The notes under the pieces are model-generated. The model was not told the DNA's origin. It did not search any database and saw only the letters and a list, made by a program, of their open reading frames with translations. Both the position numbers and the translations under genes were made by a program. Shown piece by piece: positions 8,438 through 17,504 of a stretch of DNA of 46,579 nt. The stretch spans positions 1 through 46,579 of the forward strand of contig JACRBC010000097.1 of the NCBI GenBank assembly GCA_016213245.1. Reading direction: 5' to 3'. This DNA is from Candidatus Solibacter usitatus (GTDB lineage Bacteria; Acidobacteriota; Terriglobia; Bryobacterales; Bryobacteraceae). Position 1 is the first letter of the stretch, and every line of letters starts with the position of its first letter.

Positions 8438-9697
8438 TCAGCCTTTGAAATCCCCGATGGCCGCCACCGTCTCCTCCACCGCCGCCTGGTCGTGGGCGGC
8501 GCCCACGAAGGCCGCCTCGAATTGCGAGGGCGGCAGGTAGACGCCGCGCTCCAGCATGTGGTGGAAGAAGGCCTTGAACCTGCCCGTGTCCGCCGTCCTG
8601 GCCGTCTCCCAATCGGTCACCGGCCCCGTGCCGAAGAAGAAGGTGAACATCGACCCCACACGGTTCACGGTGACCCCCTGCGGCGCGGCGGCGCAGATGC
8701 GCGCGGCTGCCTCGGAGATGCGCGCATACACGTCCGGGTGGGTCTTGAGATGCCGCAGCATGGCGAGGCCGGCGGCCACCGCCAGCGGATTGCCCGACAG
8801 CGTCCCGGCCTGATAGACGTTGCCTACCGGCGCCACCTTGTTCATGACGTCGGCGCGGCCGCCATAGGCCGCGATGGGCAGCCCGCCGCCGATCACCTTG
8901 CCGAACGTGGAGAGGTCCGGCCTGATGCCGTACAGCTCCTGCGCCCCGCCGAAGCTCACGCGGAAGCCGGTCATCACCTCATCGAAAATCAGCAGCGCGC
9001 CGTACCGGGTGCACAGAGCGCGCAGAGCCTCGTGGTAGCCGGGAAGCGGCGGCACGCAGCCCATGTTGCCCACCACGGGCTCGATGATCACCGCGGCGAT
9101 GTCGCCGCCATGCGCGGCAAACGCGGCCTCAAGCGCGGCGACGGAGTTGTACGGCAGCGCCAGGGTCGTCTTGGCGATGGCCTCCGGCACGCCCGCGGTA
9201 TCGGCGATGCCGAGCGTGGCCATGCCGCTGCCGGCCTTCACCAGCAGCGAATCGACGTGGCCGTGGTAGCAGCCCTCGAACTTCACAGTCAGCGTGCGGC
9301 CGGTGAAGCCGCGGGCCACGCGCAGGGCGCTCATCGTCGCCTCGGTGCCGGAGTTCACCAGCCGCACCATCTCCATGGACGGCACGGCGGCGCGGATCTC
9401 CTCCACCAGCTCGATCTCGCGCTCGGTGGGCGCTCCAAAGCTCGTCCCCGATTGGAGCACCGCGCCGACGGCCTCCATGACGGGCGGGAAGCAGTGGCCC
9501 AGGATGAGCGGTCCCCACGAGCCGATGTAGTCGATGTAGCCGTTTCCATCGGCGTCGAACATGCGGCAGCCCTCGCCGCGGCTCATGAACCGCGGCGTGC
9601 CGCCGACGCTGCGGAAGGCCCGCACGGGGGAGTTCACGCCCCCGGGAATCACTTTACTGGCGCGCTCGAGCAGCGCCTGGCTCCGGTTGGTAATCAC
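8438..9697 (-). CDS. hemL: Glutamate-1-semialdehyde 2,1-aminomutase
   Basis: 419 residues, near the normal length for HemL. It uses pyridoxal phosphate to convert glutamate-1-semialdehyde to 5-aminolevulinate in the C5 route of tetrapyrrole synthesis, in the cytoplasm. Diagnostic segments: [11 protein letters not shown] at the N-terminus, [30 protein letters not shown] (D239 holds the cofactor nitrogen) and [12 protein letters not shown] with the Schiff-base lysine K267. It starts with GTG 9697, preceded by AAGGAAGG. The gene lies 7 bp behind the flavoprotein gene and 9 bp before the sulfatase, so a housekeeping enzyme shares a transcript with catabolic genes. No other hem gene is in the window. 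Confidence 0.95.
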   Translation of the reverse strand: MITNRSQALLERASKVIPGGVNSPVRAFRSVGGTPRFMSRGEGCRMFDADGNGYIDYIGSWGPLILGHCFPPVMEAVGAVLQSGTSFGAPTEREIELVEEIRAAVPSMEMVRLVNSGTEATMSALRVARGFTGRTLTVKFEGCYHGHVDSLLVKAGSGMATLGIADTAGVPEAIAKTTLALPYNSVAALEAAFAAHGGDIAAVIIEPVVGNMGCVPPLPGYHEALRALCTRYGALLIFDEVMTGFRVSFGGAQELYGIRPDLSTFGKVIGGGLPIAAYGGRADVMNKVAPVGNVYQAGTLSGNPLAVAAGLAMLRHLKTHPDVYARISEAAARICAAAPQGVTVNRVGSMFTFFFGTGPVTDWETARTADTGRFKAFFHHMLERGVYLPPSQFEAAFVGAAHDQAAVEETVAAIGDFKG

Positions 9698-9704
9698 TGC
9701 GTTA

Positions 9705-10880
9705 TCATCCTTCCTTCACCACGCGGCGCCCGAGCATGGCGCCCATGACGAGCTCCAGCAGCGTGCCGTTCAGATTGTCGAGCAGGCGCCGCTTCAAACC
9801 AAGGTAGCCCTGCTTGCCGGCGAACAAATCGTCGACGATCTCCATCATGCGCGGGCTGCGCCGCATCAGCTCGATCATGCGCGCCGGGACGCTGGAGTAA
9901 AGAAACTTCTCCATGAAGAACCTCCTGGCCACGCCGGCGCCGAGCGCCAGGTCCTCGACAAACTCTCCATCGAGCAGAGTCCGGTAGTGCGCAGGCTTAT
10001 GCGCCGGCGCGTGGCGGTCGTCGAGCAGCGTCTGCGCGGCCAGGTCGCCGGAGCGGATGGCGTAGTACAGCCCTTCGCCCGTCACCGGATCCACCAGGCC
10101 GGCTGCGTCTCCGGCCGCCAGCCAGCCCTCACCGCTGACGCGGTTGCGCGCCCACGCCGGGCGCTCCAGCGCCGGGATCGTGTGGCCGAAGAATGTGGCG
10201 TCCTTCACGGGGATGCCTTGCGCGGCCATGTATTGTTCCAGCCGCGCCCGCATCCGGCTGGCCGGCTCGCCCTTCCCGCAGATGCCCACCGACAGGTGGC
10301 CGCAGCGCGGGAACACCCAGATGTAGCCGTGAAAGCCGGGCAGGAAGTGGATGTCGGCGCGGTCGCGCTCCCCCGGCGCCCAATAGCCGAGCGCGCGCAT
10401 GGTGTCTGCGCCGGACCACTCGGTGCCGACGTTGCGAAGGGAGTTGCGCGCACCGGTGGCGACGACGACGAAGTCCGCTTCCAGCGCGCCGCGCGTGGTG
10501 CGCACGGTCCAGCCCGAATCGCGGCGGTCGAGCCCGGTGACGCGCGCTTTTTCGATGCGCGCGCCGGCCGAGGCGGCGCGCTCCAGCAACATGCGGTTCA
10601 ACTCCAGGCGCGAGTAGATCAGCATGGGGTGGCGGAGCCGCATGGTGACCGAGCCGCCGCGCGGCTCGGTCATCCTAGTCTCGGTCACCGTCTTCTTGGC
10701 AGAGGCGTTGTCGAGCAGGAACGGATAACGGCTGTAGGCCCTGTAGGTGACGCCCCCGCCGCACGGTTTCTCCCAGGCGAGTTTCTCGTCCAGAATCACC
10801 GTGTCGAGGCCGGCCGAAGCCAGCCGTTCGGCAGCCATGGATCCCGCCGGCCCTCCGCCGAGGACGGCGACCCGCTTCAC
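9705..10880 (-). CDS. FAD-dependent oxidoreductase, geranylgeranyl-reductase family
   Basis: 391 residues. The N-terminus [20 protein letters not shown] is a Rossmann FAD motif (GGGPAGS), followed by the EKPCGGGV segment typical of geranylgeranyl/digeranylgeranylglycerophospholipid reductase-like flavoproteins. [19 protein letters not shown] is the second FAD motif of this family. In other bacteria relatives saturate isoprenoid double bonds of quinones, chlorophyll or lipids, or act as halogenase/hydroxylase-like enzymes; the substrate here is open. The start is GTG 10880-10878, overlapping the stop of the lipoprotein gene (GTGA), so the two are translationally coupled. A much longer open frame upstream is an out-of-frame reading of the lipoprotein gene and is not used. 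Confidence 0.85.
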   Translation of the reverse strand: MKRVAVLGGGPAGSMAAERLASAGLDTVILDEKLAWEKPCGGGVTYRAYSRYPFLLDNASAKKTVTETRMTEPRGGSVTMRLRHPMLIYSRLELNRMLLERAASAGARIEKARVTGLDRRDSGWTVRTTRGALEADFVVVATGARNSLRNVGTEWSGADTMRALGYWAPGERDRADIHFLPGFHGYIWVFPRCGHLSVGICGKGEPASRMRARLEQYMAAQGIPVKDATFFGHTIPALERPAWARNRVSGEGWLAAGDAAGLVDPVTGEGLYYAIRSGDLAAQTLLDDRHAPAHKPAHYRTLLDGEFVEDLALGAGVARRFFMEKFLYSSVPARMIELMRRSPRMMEIVDDLFAGKQGYLGLKRRLLDNLNGTLLELVMGAMLGRRVVKEG

Positions 10881-11368
10881 TTCTTCTCCGGCGCCTTGCT
10901 GGTCCCGACGGGAGGATGATCGGCCGGCAGCGTGCCCTGCGGCGCTCCGCTCTGCGGCATGCCGCTGTTGGGCATCACCATGCCGCCGTGCGGATTGGCC
11001 CCGCCGGCCGGAGGAGTCGCGGCGGGCATTCCACCCGGCATTCCACCCTGCATGCCGCCGGTGTGCGAGCCGGCGTCGGGCTTCTTCTTCACCACCCACT
11101 CGGCGCCCTGCTTTTCCAGCGTGTAGGTCATCTGCATGCCCGCCGCGGCGTCGCCGCCTTTGGGCTTGAAGGAGACCGTGGCCTGGGCTTCATTGTCCTT
11201 GAAGGTCACCGCGGTGACGCTCACGTCCATGGCGGTGACGTTGAGCCCAGCGTTGGTCGACAGGTGCTTGATGACGCCCGCCTTGACGGCGTCGTTGGTC
11301 TGGAGATTCTTCTGGCAGGCGGCCATCAAGAGGGCGGCCAGCGGGAGTGCAAGTTTAAGCAGCTTCAC
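10877..11368 (-). CDS. Hypothetical lipoprotein with Gly/Met/Pro-rich tail
   Basis: 163 residues. A signal peptide with lipobox LMAAC (C18) precedes a compact domain of about 85 residues (CQKNLQTNDAVKAGVIKHL through EWVVKKK) that looks like a small alpha/beta lipoprotein fold. Then come about 60 residues of low complexity with repeated GGMPG, GGM and NPHGGM motifs. Methionine/histidine-rich tails like this can bind copper in some periplasmic proteins; here that is only a suggestion. The gene is 18 bp downstream of the giant secreted protein and overlaps the flavoprotein start, so it links the two in one probable transcript. Confidence 0.75.
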   Translation of the reverse strand: MKLLKLALPLAALLMAACQKNLQTNDAVKAGVIKHLSTNAGLNVTAMDVSVTAVTFKDNEAQATVSFKPKGGDAAAGMQMTYTLEKQGAEWVVKKKPDAGSHTGGMQGGMPGGMPAATPPAGGANPHGGMVMPNSGMPQSGAPQGTLPADHPPVGTSKAPEKK

Positions 11369-11386
11369 TCTTCAATTATAACCGCC

Positions 11387-14300
11387 CTACTTGAGCGATA
11401 CAGTGACCCTCTGCCGGCTCTCCCGGCCGCCGATACGCAGCACCACCGGCACCTCGGACCCTGCGGGCGCATCCTCCGGCACCTTCAGGTTGAGTTCGAG
11501 ATAGCCTGCCGGCTTGCCTGCCGCCGCGCCGCCATAGTAGATCTCGCACGGCACGCCGCCGATGAGCACTTCCATGCTGGCCAGCGGCTTCGGCAGGCTC
11601 TCGGTGGCCAGCCGCCCATCGACACCCGGAGGATCGGTCTGCCCCTCCCCGCAGGCCTGCAACACGATGGGACGCCCGCGTTCGGCCGGATTTTCGGGGC
11701 CGTTCCCCGTTCTGTCTTCGTTCTGCGCTTTGGCCGCCCCCGCTCCCGACGGGTCGTTGGTGAACAACCCCGGCATGGTCTCAAGTACCGGCACTTCGAT
11801 TGCCGCGCTCTTCTGGCCCGCACGTGAGACGACCACCGTGGCCAGTCCGCCCACGGCTGTGCCGAACGGGATCAGCGCCTGAATCTGCCCGCCGGCCACT
11901 CGTTCCAGCGGTGCAGGCAGCCCATTGACCAGGACCTCGACCTGCCCCAAACGCACGGGCAGGACCCCGTCCACGGCCGAGGCGGTAGTGGTCCCTGCCC
12001 CGCCGAAGCCCCCTCCATTCAAGATCACCGGCAGCCCCGGCGACACGCCTCCGCCGAGCCACTCGGCCGCGTGCAGCACCTCGCGCAGAACGGGAGGCGA
12101 GGGCAACCTCACCATCAACGTCACGCTCAGCTTCAAAGGCGCGCCGAGCACCGGCGATGCCACCTCGACCTCAGCCTCGTACTGCCCGGGCTCCATCCCC
12201 AGCGCGTCGGCTGTCAGAATCAGTTTCCCGGCGTTGTCCGGATCCGGCTTCACGCTGAGCCACTTGCCTGGAGGCGTCACCCGCAGAACCACCGGCAGCA
12301 CGCCGGCGCTGCTCGACATCTCCACGAACTGTCGCCGGACTGGCTCCGACCCGTTCAGTTCGACCTCGAACGTCACCTTCCCCGGCTTCAGCGCCAGGCT
12401 CGCCTCCAGGCCGGTGAGACGCGCCAGAAAAGCGTCGGACTCGCCGCCGCCGTAGCCCTTGTTCATCCCGGCCAGAGTGCCGCCCAGCCCGATCGAATCC
12501 GTCGTCCCGGCCAGCCAGATGCCATCCGAGCCAACCACCATCCCGCCCGGCATCTCGATCCCGCTTCCACCGATTCTGGTGGTCAGAATGTAGCCCGGCG
12601 GAATTGTGCCCACCTTGGCCACAATCAAATCGCTGGCGCCGCCCGGAAGGTCCGCGCTCTGCCCCCCGGTCACCGGAAAATCCGCCGACGCTGTCAGGCC
12701 CGCCACGGTGGCGAACCCGTCTCCAGCAACCAGGTACCGCGCTGAGTCGACGCGCGTTCCCCCCAGAAACGTAGAAAACGCCAGGGTCCAGTCTGCCGCG
12801 TTGAACCGCGCGACAAACGCGTCGTAGTCGCCGGCGTTTTCACGTTGCGGGGCGCCCGGCGTGGTCGGAAAGTCCTTCGACTCGCTCGTGCCGGCCACAG
12901 TCAAGCCGCCCGCGGCGTCGAGCCCCATCGCATAGATGATTTCGTCCCGCTCCCCTCCGAGATAGGTGGACCGCAGCAGGGACCTGCCGTCCCTGTCCAA
13001 CTGCATCAGGAACCCGTCGCTCAGCAAATCCCCGCCCGCGTGGAGCACGCCCCTCTGCTGAGGATCGGCGCACAGGGCCAGAATCGTGACGCCCGTCAGG
13101 TCCTCGGAGAACTGCGCCCACGACTCGCCGCCGTTGGTCGAGCGGTACACGCCGTCGTCGGTGGCCGCATACATCACGCTCGTCTCCTTCGGGCTCGCCA
13201 GGAACTGGTAGACGATGACGTTGGACAGGCCTTTCACACTCGACCAGGAAACGCCCTTCGACGTGCTTCTGTAAGAGCCGCCGTACAGCGACGACGTGAA
13301 CAGCATCTGCGGGTCGCGCGGGTCCACGTAAACCGCATAGTAAATGTCGTCCGACGGCAGATTCAACGGCGTCCAATTCATCCCGCTGTCGGTACTGCGA
13401 AACACTCCGCCGTAACCGGCCACGTAGGTCGCCGAGGGCTTCACTGTGACGTCGAAGTCAATCCCGATCATGTATGGGAATGGCAGGCCTTTGTTGCTCT
13501 GGGTCCAGTTCTCGCCGCCGTCCCAGCTCCGGAAAACGCCCACCGAACCGGTGGTGGCGATCATCCGGCTGGGATCGGCCGGGTCCACCGCCAGCGCCCA
13601 CGGGTACTTGCCGAGTCCCGCTCCGCCCGACGTCCACGATGCGGCCGCGTTCGTGCTCTTGAGAACGCTGCCGCCCACGGTGAGCGCGAACACGGTGGAC
13701 GGGTTCTTCGGATCGATGGCCATGCTCTGCACCTGCGAGTTCGACATGCCGGCGTTGGCAGGCGACCAGTTCGCCCCGCCGTCGGTGGTCTTGAAGACTC
13801 CTCGCATGGTTCCCGCATAGAGAACCAGCGGATTCGAGGGGTCGATGACCATCGCCTCAACCGGCACGCCCCGCATCCCGTTCGACCTCGGACTCCACAC
13901 CACCCCGCCGTCGGTGCTCCGCCACATTCCCGCCCCACGATGCGACGCCTGCCACGACTTGGCCATCGGCAGGTCGTAGGCGGTGGCGGCCCCAGCCAGA
14001 ACCAGCGTCCCGTCGGCCAGTTGCAGAATCGCCCGCCCCTCCACGACGCCATCCCCGGAGAGCACCGTGCTCGACACAAACTTCGAGCCCGCGGCGTCGA
14101 TCCGCGTCACAATTGCCCCCGGTCCCGATCCGAACGCCGCGCGCGCCTGATAATCGGCGGTAGGGAAGGCGTCTGACGCCGTGTAGCCAGTCACGGCGGC
14201 CACGCCGGCGGCATCGACTGAAATCGATTTCAGCATGTCGCTATACTGGCCGCCCAGGTACGTGCAGTAGATCAACGTCGCGCCATCGGAACTCAGCTTC

Positions 14301-15391
14301 GCCACGAAGCCATCCGAATTGCCGCCCCCATAGAACCTCTGCGCCGCCGAATCGGTGGTGGGCAGATTGGCCGACGAGGTCGTTCCCGCAACGTAGATTG
14401 CGCCCTGCGAGTCCACAGTCACCGCCTCGATCACGTCCAGCTTGCTTCCGCCCAAAAAGGCCGTCCAAAGCACTTTCGAGCCGTCCGGAGAGACCTTCTG
14501 CACGAATGCGTCGCCGCGCTCCTGCGAGACTGCGCCGGCCGTGGCCTTGAAATCAGGCGAGGTGGAGCGCCCCGCGAGAATCAGGTTCCCCGACTTGTCG
14601 CGTGCCAGTGCCCTGGCCTCGTCCACCCCCGTGCCGCCTGCATAACCTGAAAGAACGATCAGCGGATCCACCACCACCGTGCGCCCGCGGTCATACGCCC
14701 CCGTCTCAAAGCCCGCCGTCCCATCCTCGTTGATGCGGAACCGGACGTCCACCGATTCCCTCCGGCCGTCACTCGCCACCTGATACGCCAGCGGGCGGCT
14801 TTGCCACACGCCCCCGTTCCCCAGCAAACGCCCATCGCCGCCGATTCGCCAGCCTCCCGCCGCCATCATTCTCACCCGGCCAAGATCGGCGCCGGGAGCC
14901 ACAATCACGTCATATTCCAGCAAACCACCGCGCCCATAATACCGAACGTCGATGCCTTCATAGATGGCTCTTTCCCACACTTCATCGAATGCAGGACCAC
15001 CCCAGGCTGGTAGCCCCGCGGCGTCCACTGTGAAGCGATAGCGCCTTCCGCCCGAATTGCCGGCGCTCAGAACACTATTTGGCGACCTCCCGGCAAACTC
15101 CACGCGAGCCGCCGGTCCCGCCGCCAATTCCACGCCGCCGGGCCGCAGGTGGATCCGCATGTCCCCCGCATAGCCCGCATAGCCGCCGTCCACTGGCTCG
15201 AAGCTAAACCGCCGTGCCTCGCGCCCCAGCCGTTGCGCACCCCCCGAACGCACCGCGAACACCTCAGCCCGGTGTTGGCGGAGCAGCGCGCGAATGTCTC
15301 CGGAATGAGCGGCTCGCTCCAGTTCGACACTCTTTTGGGCGAATGCCGGAGAGCAGAGAAGCGCAAACAGGCCGATTATGAAGTGTCGCAT
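11387..15391 (-). CDS. Giant secreted beta-propeller protein: SBBP repeats, Asp-box repeats and Solibacter-type C-terminal domain
   Basis: 1334 residues with a signal peptide (1-18, cleaved after AFA). Region 20-245 is a conserved N-terminal domain often found before SBBP repeats. SBBP-type blades (LGG...D...V.G.T.S..FPTT) occupy about 245-480 and 790-930. Between them, about 488-765, are seven Asp-box units of the form R-S-T-D-G-G-x-x-W (for example WRSTDGGVVWS, FKTTDGGANWS, FRSWDGGENWT, YRSTNGGESWA), as in VPS10/sialidase-type propellers. The C-terminal 220 residues, with SPGLPVILNGGGFGG and VLVNGLPAPL, match my recollection of the TIGR03437 domain, which is strongly associated with Solibacter relatives. 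It has no visible catalytic site; a surface adhesion or glycan-binding role is inferred. It is preceded by a promoter-like element and may lead the operon that follows. Confidence 0.88.
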   Translation of the reverse strand: MRHFIIGLFALLCSPAFAQKSVELERAAHSGDIRALLRQHRAEVFAVRSGGAQRLGREARRFSFEPVDGGYAGYAGDMRIHLRPGGVELAAGPAARVEFAGRSPNSVLSAGNSGGRRYRFTVDAAGLPAWGGPAFDEVWERAIYEGIDVRYYGRGGLLEYDVIVAPGADLGRVRMMAAGGWRIGGDGRLLGNGGVWQSRPLAYQVASDGRRESVDVRFRINEDGTAGFETGAYDRGRTVVVDPLIVLSGYAGGTGVDEARALARDKSGNLILAGRSTSPDFKATAGAVSQERGDAFVQKVSPDGSKVLWTAFLGGSKLDVIEAVTVDSQGAIYVAGTTSSANLPTTDSAAQRFYGGGNSDGFVAKLSSDGATLIYCTYLGGQYSDMLKSISVDAAGVAAVTGYTASDAFPTADYQARAAFGSGPGAIVTRIDAAGSKFVSSTVLSGDGVVEGRAILQLADGTLVLAGAATAYDLPMAKSWQASHRGAGMWRSTDGGVVWSPRSNGMRGVPVEAMVIDPSNPLVLYAGTMRGVFKTTDGGANWSPANAGMSNSQVQSMAIDPKNPSTVFALTVGGSVLKSTNAAASWTSGGAGLGKYPWALAVDPADPSRMIATTGSVGVFRSWDGGENWTQSNKGLPFPYMIGIDFDVTVKPSATYVAGYGGVFRSTDSGMNWTPLNLPSDDIYYAVYVDPRDPQMLFTSSLYGGSYRSTSKGVSWSSVKGLSNVIVYQFLASPKETSVMYAATDDGVYRSTNGGESWAQFSEDLTGVTILALCADPQQRGVLHAGGDLLSDGFLMQLDRDGRSLLRSTYLGGERDEIIYAMGLDAAGGLTVAGTSESKDFPTTPGAPQRENAGDYDAFVARFNAADWTLAFSTFLGGTRVDSARYLVAGDGFATVAGLTASADFPVTGGQSADLPGGASDLIVAKVGTIPPGYILTTRIGGSGIEMPGGMVVGSDGIWLAGTTDSIGLGGTLAGMNKGYGGGESDAFLARLTGLEASLALKPGKVTFEVELNGSEPVRRQFVEMSSSAGVLPVVLRVTPPGKWLSVKPDPDNAGKLILTADALGMEPGQYEAEVEVASPVLGAPLKLSVTLMVRLPSPPVLREVLHAAEWLGGGVSPGLPVILNGGGFGGAGTTTASAVDGVLPVRLGQVEVLVNGLPAPLERVAGGQIQALIPFGTAVGGLATVVVSRAGQKSAAIEVPVLETMPGLFTNDPSGAGAAKAQNEDRTGNGPENPAERGRPIVLQACGEGQTDPPGVDGRLATESLPKPLASMEVLIGGVPCEIYYGGAAAGKPAGYLELNLKVPEDAPAGSEVPVVLRIGGRESRQRVTVSLK

Positions 15392-15430
15392 GAGGACCTC
15401 CGCCCTGGACCACTTCCGAGAGCTGCCGCT

Positions 15431-15458
15431 TATTATGCCACATGTTGGGCCGAGTCAA
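15431..15458 (-). promoter_or_regulatory. Sigma-70-like promoter of the giant secreted protein gene
   Basis: On the minus strand TTGACT (15458-15453) and ATAATA/CATAAT (15436-15431 or 15437-15432) are separated by 15-16 bp, one mismatch each from consensus but slightly closer than the usual 17. The predicted transcript would start near 15425, giving a leader of about 33 nt before ATG 15391. It is one of the few AT-rich patches in the window, which supports a real signal. Confidence 0.5.
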
Positions 15459-15491
15459 GCAGAGATTTTTGTGTATTTGAAGAAAATGAGG

Positions 15492-16313
15492 CTAAGGCAT
15501 GGCGGCCGCCAGCCGCTTGCCCTGCTCCGCCGGATCCTGGCCCTGCGGTACGTTCGTCCACCCCGCCACGCGCGCGCCCTTGCGGAAGATGCACATCCGG
15601 CCCATGTAGCGGTCCTCGGTGACGAAGCCGTCTTCCAACCCTGCCGCTGCTCCCGCCGGAATGAACCGCTCCTTCAACTTCGCCATCAGCGCTTTGGCCG
15701 CCTCTTCGGACTCCTCCGTCACAATGAACGCCTTGCCCTGCTCATACAACGCCAGGTAGCCGCGTTGCAGCATCCGCAGGCCCAGCACGCTCTGCGGCAC
15801 CAGCCGCGGCGAGCCCGCCTGCAACTTCTCCTTCGGAAACCAGCCCAGCGCCGCCGGCGGCTCCACCGTACCCGGCAGGCCGCGGGCCAGCGCCAGCGCG
15901 CCGGCTCTCAGCGCCGCGCTGTGATCCCCGTCCGGCTCGGCCGCGATCTCCCCAAAGTACTGCCCCTTTACGAAGATCGCCTTGCGCGGCGTCACCTGCC
16001 CGCCGGCGGCGATCTTCTCCGCCGGCAGCCGCGGATCGATGTTGCCCGTGAACATCCCGTAGGCCAGTTCCGCCGACTGGAATTCGCTGACATCGACGAT
16101 GAAACTGGCGGCGCCCAGCTTGCAGGTCACCCCGCGCATCTTCGAAAACCCATACAGGAAATACCCCTCCGAGTTCCCGTTCATGTACTCGTACAGCGTC
16201 TCGCTGTCGTATTCCCTCGCCTTGCCTTCCTGAACAGAGCCTTGCACGGTGGAGCAGTCCGGAGACTGCCCCGCCGCCATCACAGTCACGAGAAAGACCA
16301 GGGCCGCTTTCAA
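15492..16313 (-). CDS. DUF6599-like exported protein
   Basis: 273 residues. The start is TTG 16313-16311, overlapping the stop of the aldo/keto reductase (TTGA), with AGGAG eight bases upstream in that gene. The N-terminus KAALVFLVTVMAAGQS is a signal peptide. The motif ETLYEYMNGNSEGYFLYGF is the hallmark of the DUF6599 family known mainly from acidobacteria and other environmental bacteria; function unknown. The remainder alternates beta strands and helices, with a single pair of cysteines (in SPDCSTV and GVTCKLG) that could form a disulfide in the periplasm. Coupling to an exported Fe-S oxidoreductase suggests a partner or accessory role; this is inference. Confidence 0.75.
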   Translation of the reverse strand: MKAALVFLVTVMAAGQSPDCSTVQGSVQEGKAREYDSETLYEYMNGNSEGYFLYGFSKMRGVTCKLGAASFIVDVSEFQSAELAYGMFTGNIDPRLPAEKIAAGGQVTPRKAIFVKGQYFGEIAAEPDGDHSAALRAGALALARGLPGTVEPPAALGWFPKEKLQAGSPRLVPQSVLGLRMLQRGYLALYEQGKAFIVTEESEEAAKALMAKLKERFIPAGAAAGLEDGFVTEDRYMGRMCIFRKGARVAGWTNVPQGQDPAEQGKRLAAAMP

Positions 16314-17443
16314 GCGAACAACTCCTGCGCCCGCGCCACGCGCTCGGCCACGCGCACGCCGTTCGGGCAGTGAACGGCGCAGCGGCTGCAATCCGAGCAG
16401 TTCGCGCTTTGCAGCTTCTCCGGCAGCGCCAGGTAGTTTTCACGCCCCAGGGCGAACTCGCCGTAGCCCTCGGCATAGCTGACGTAGCGGATCAGGTCGC
16501 TCACCGGGAGCCCCTGGGAGCACTTGCCGGAGCACGAGCCGCAGAACCGGCAGTAGAGCGGCGAGATGAACTTCAACTGCGCCGCCAGGACCTTGTCGTC
16601 CAGCTCCTTCTTGTAGCCGGCGCACACCGCCTTGAAGTTCTCGTCCAACTGATCCAGGTCCATGATGCCTGGTATGGACGTGTGGATCGACGGCCGCCGC
16701 ACCGCCCACTTCAGCATCGCGGCGGGCGCGCCCTGCCGGCTCATCTTCTCGTGCATCGGCGTGCCCGGCTTGGCCGTGCGGAAACCGCCGGCCATCACCT
16801 TCATGGCCACCATGCCGATGCCGGCCGCCGATGCCTTGTCAATCAGCGCGTCCAGCTCCGGATCCATGGTGAAGTTGTAGCTCAGCAGGATGACGTCGGT
16901 CCGTCCCTTCTCCATCAGGAACGGAATCATCTCCTTGTGCCCGCTGTGGAAGCTGACGCCCTTGAAGCGCACCTTGCCGGCCTTCACCGCCTCGTCCTGC
17001 GCGTCGAACAGCTCGTCGGGACACGCCGCGGGGTTCGATCGCGAGTGCAGGTACCAGACGTCGATGTGGTCGGTCTGCAGCTCGCCGAGCGTCTTGTCGA
17101 GGTTCGCCACCGCGTCGGCTTTCGTCTTGGCCGGCGTCTTGCTCGTGATGTGCAGCTTGTCGCGGCGGCTCTTCAGCGCCGCGCCCACCATCCGCTCGTT
17201 GTTCCCGTTCTGGTAGCCGCGCGCCGTGTCGAACCAGTTGATACCGGCGTCGGCCGCCTGCTCGATCACCGTCGGGTCGGAGGTCGTCATGCAACCGAAG
17301 CCCAACACCGTCGGCGTCAACCCGGTCTTGCCCAGCTTCCGCTTGGGCATCTCCAGCTTGTCCGGCGCGGCCCCGGCCGTTCCCGCCCCCAGCAATCCGA
17401 TACCGGCGCCGAGGAAGCCACGCCGTGAAGCTTGATTGAACAT
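16310..17443 (-). CDS. Tat-exported aldo/keto reductase with C-terminal 2x[4Fe-4S] ferredoxin-like domain
   Basis: 377 residues. The N-terminus NQASRRGFLGAGIGLLGAGTAGA is a clear Tat signal. The aldo/keto-reductase barrel follows, with the catalytic tetrad visible as D72, Y77 (DTARGY), K102 (TSKT) and H133 (YLHS). The C-terminal 80 residues hold two clusters of the form CxxCxxCxxxC: C298, C301, C304, C308 and C349, C352, C355, C359, the last ending in CP as in ferredoxins. The enzyme thus probably passes electrons through Fe-S clusters rather than only from NAD(P)H. Export of a folded cofactor protein fits the Tat route. ATG 17443 is preceded by AAAGGAG. It is co-transcribed with the DUF6599 gene and divergent from a DUF362 protein, another Tat substrate. 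Confidence 0.9.
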   Translation of the reverse strand: MFNQASRRGFLGAGIGLLGAGTAGAAPDKLEMPKRKLGKTGLTPTVLGFGCMTTSDPTVIEQAADAGINWFDTARGYQNGNNERMVGAALKSRRDKLHITSKTPAKTKADAVANLDKTLGELQTDHIDVWYLHSRSNPAACPDELFDAQDEAVKAGKVRFKGVSFHSGHKEMIPFLMEKGRTDVILLSYNFTMDPELDALIDKASAAGIGMVAMKVMAGGFRTAKPGTPMHEKMSRQGAPAAMLKWAVRRPSIHTSIPGIMDLDQLDENFKAVCAGYKKELDDKVLAAQLKFISPLYCRFCGSCSGKCSQGLPVSDLIRYVSYAEGYGEFALGRENYLALPEKLQSANCSDCSRCAVHCPNGVRVAERVARAQELFA

Positions 17444-17455
17444 ACAAGTTTCTCC

Positions 17456-17485
17456 TTTACAGAGTTCCCGCTCCTTAAATACTAT
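17456..17485 (+). promoter_or_regulatory. Sigma-70-like promoter of the DUF362 operon
   Basis: TTTACA (17456-17461) and TACTAT (17480-17485) are separated by 18 bp. Transcription would start near 17492, leaving a 13-nt leader containing GAGG before ATG 17505. On the opposite strand TATAGT (17486-17481) could serve the aldo/keto reductase, but no matching -35 is seen. The 61-bp divergent region is therefore very compact. Confidence 0.45.
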
Positions 17486-17504
17486 ATGGACTGAGGTGTT
17501 TGCA

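Noticed and set aside
5732-9748. A 1338-codon open frame on the plus strand
   Set aside because: It lies antisense to three well-supported genes (dehydratase, sulfatase, hemL), is Arg/His/Ala-rich, and has no domain; it is a product of high GC.
12845-14176. A 443-codon plus-strand frame inside the giant gene
   Set aside because: Antisense shadow of the repeat protein, which has clear motifs in its own frame.
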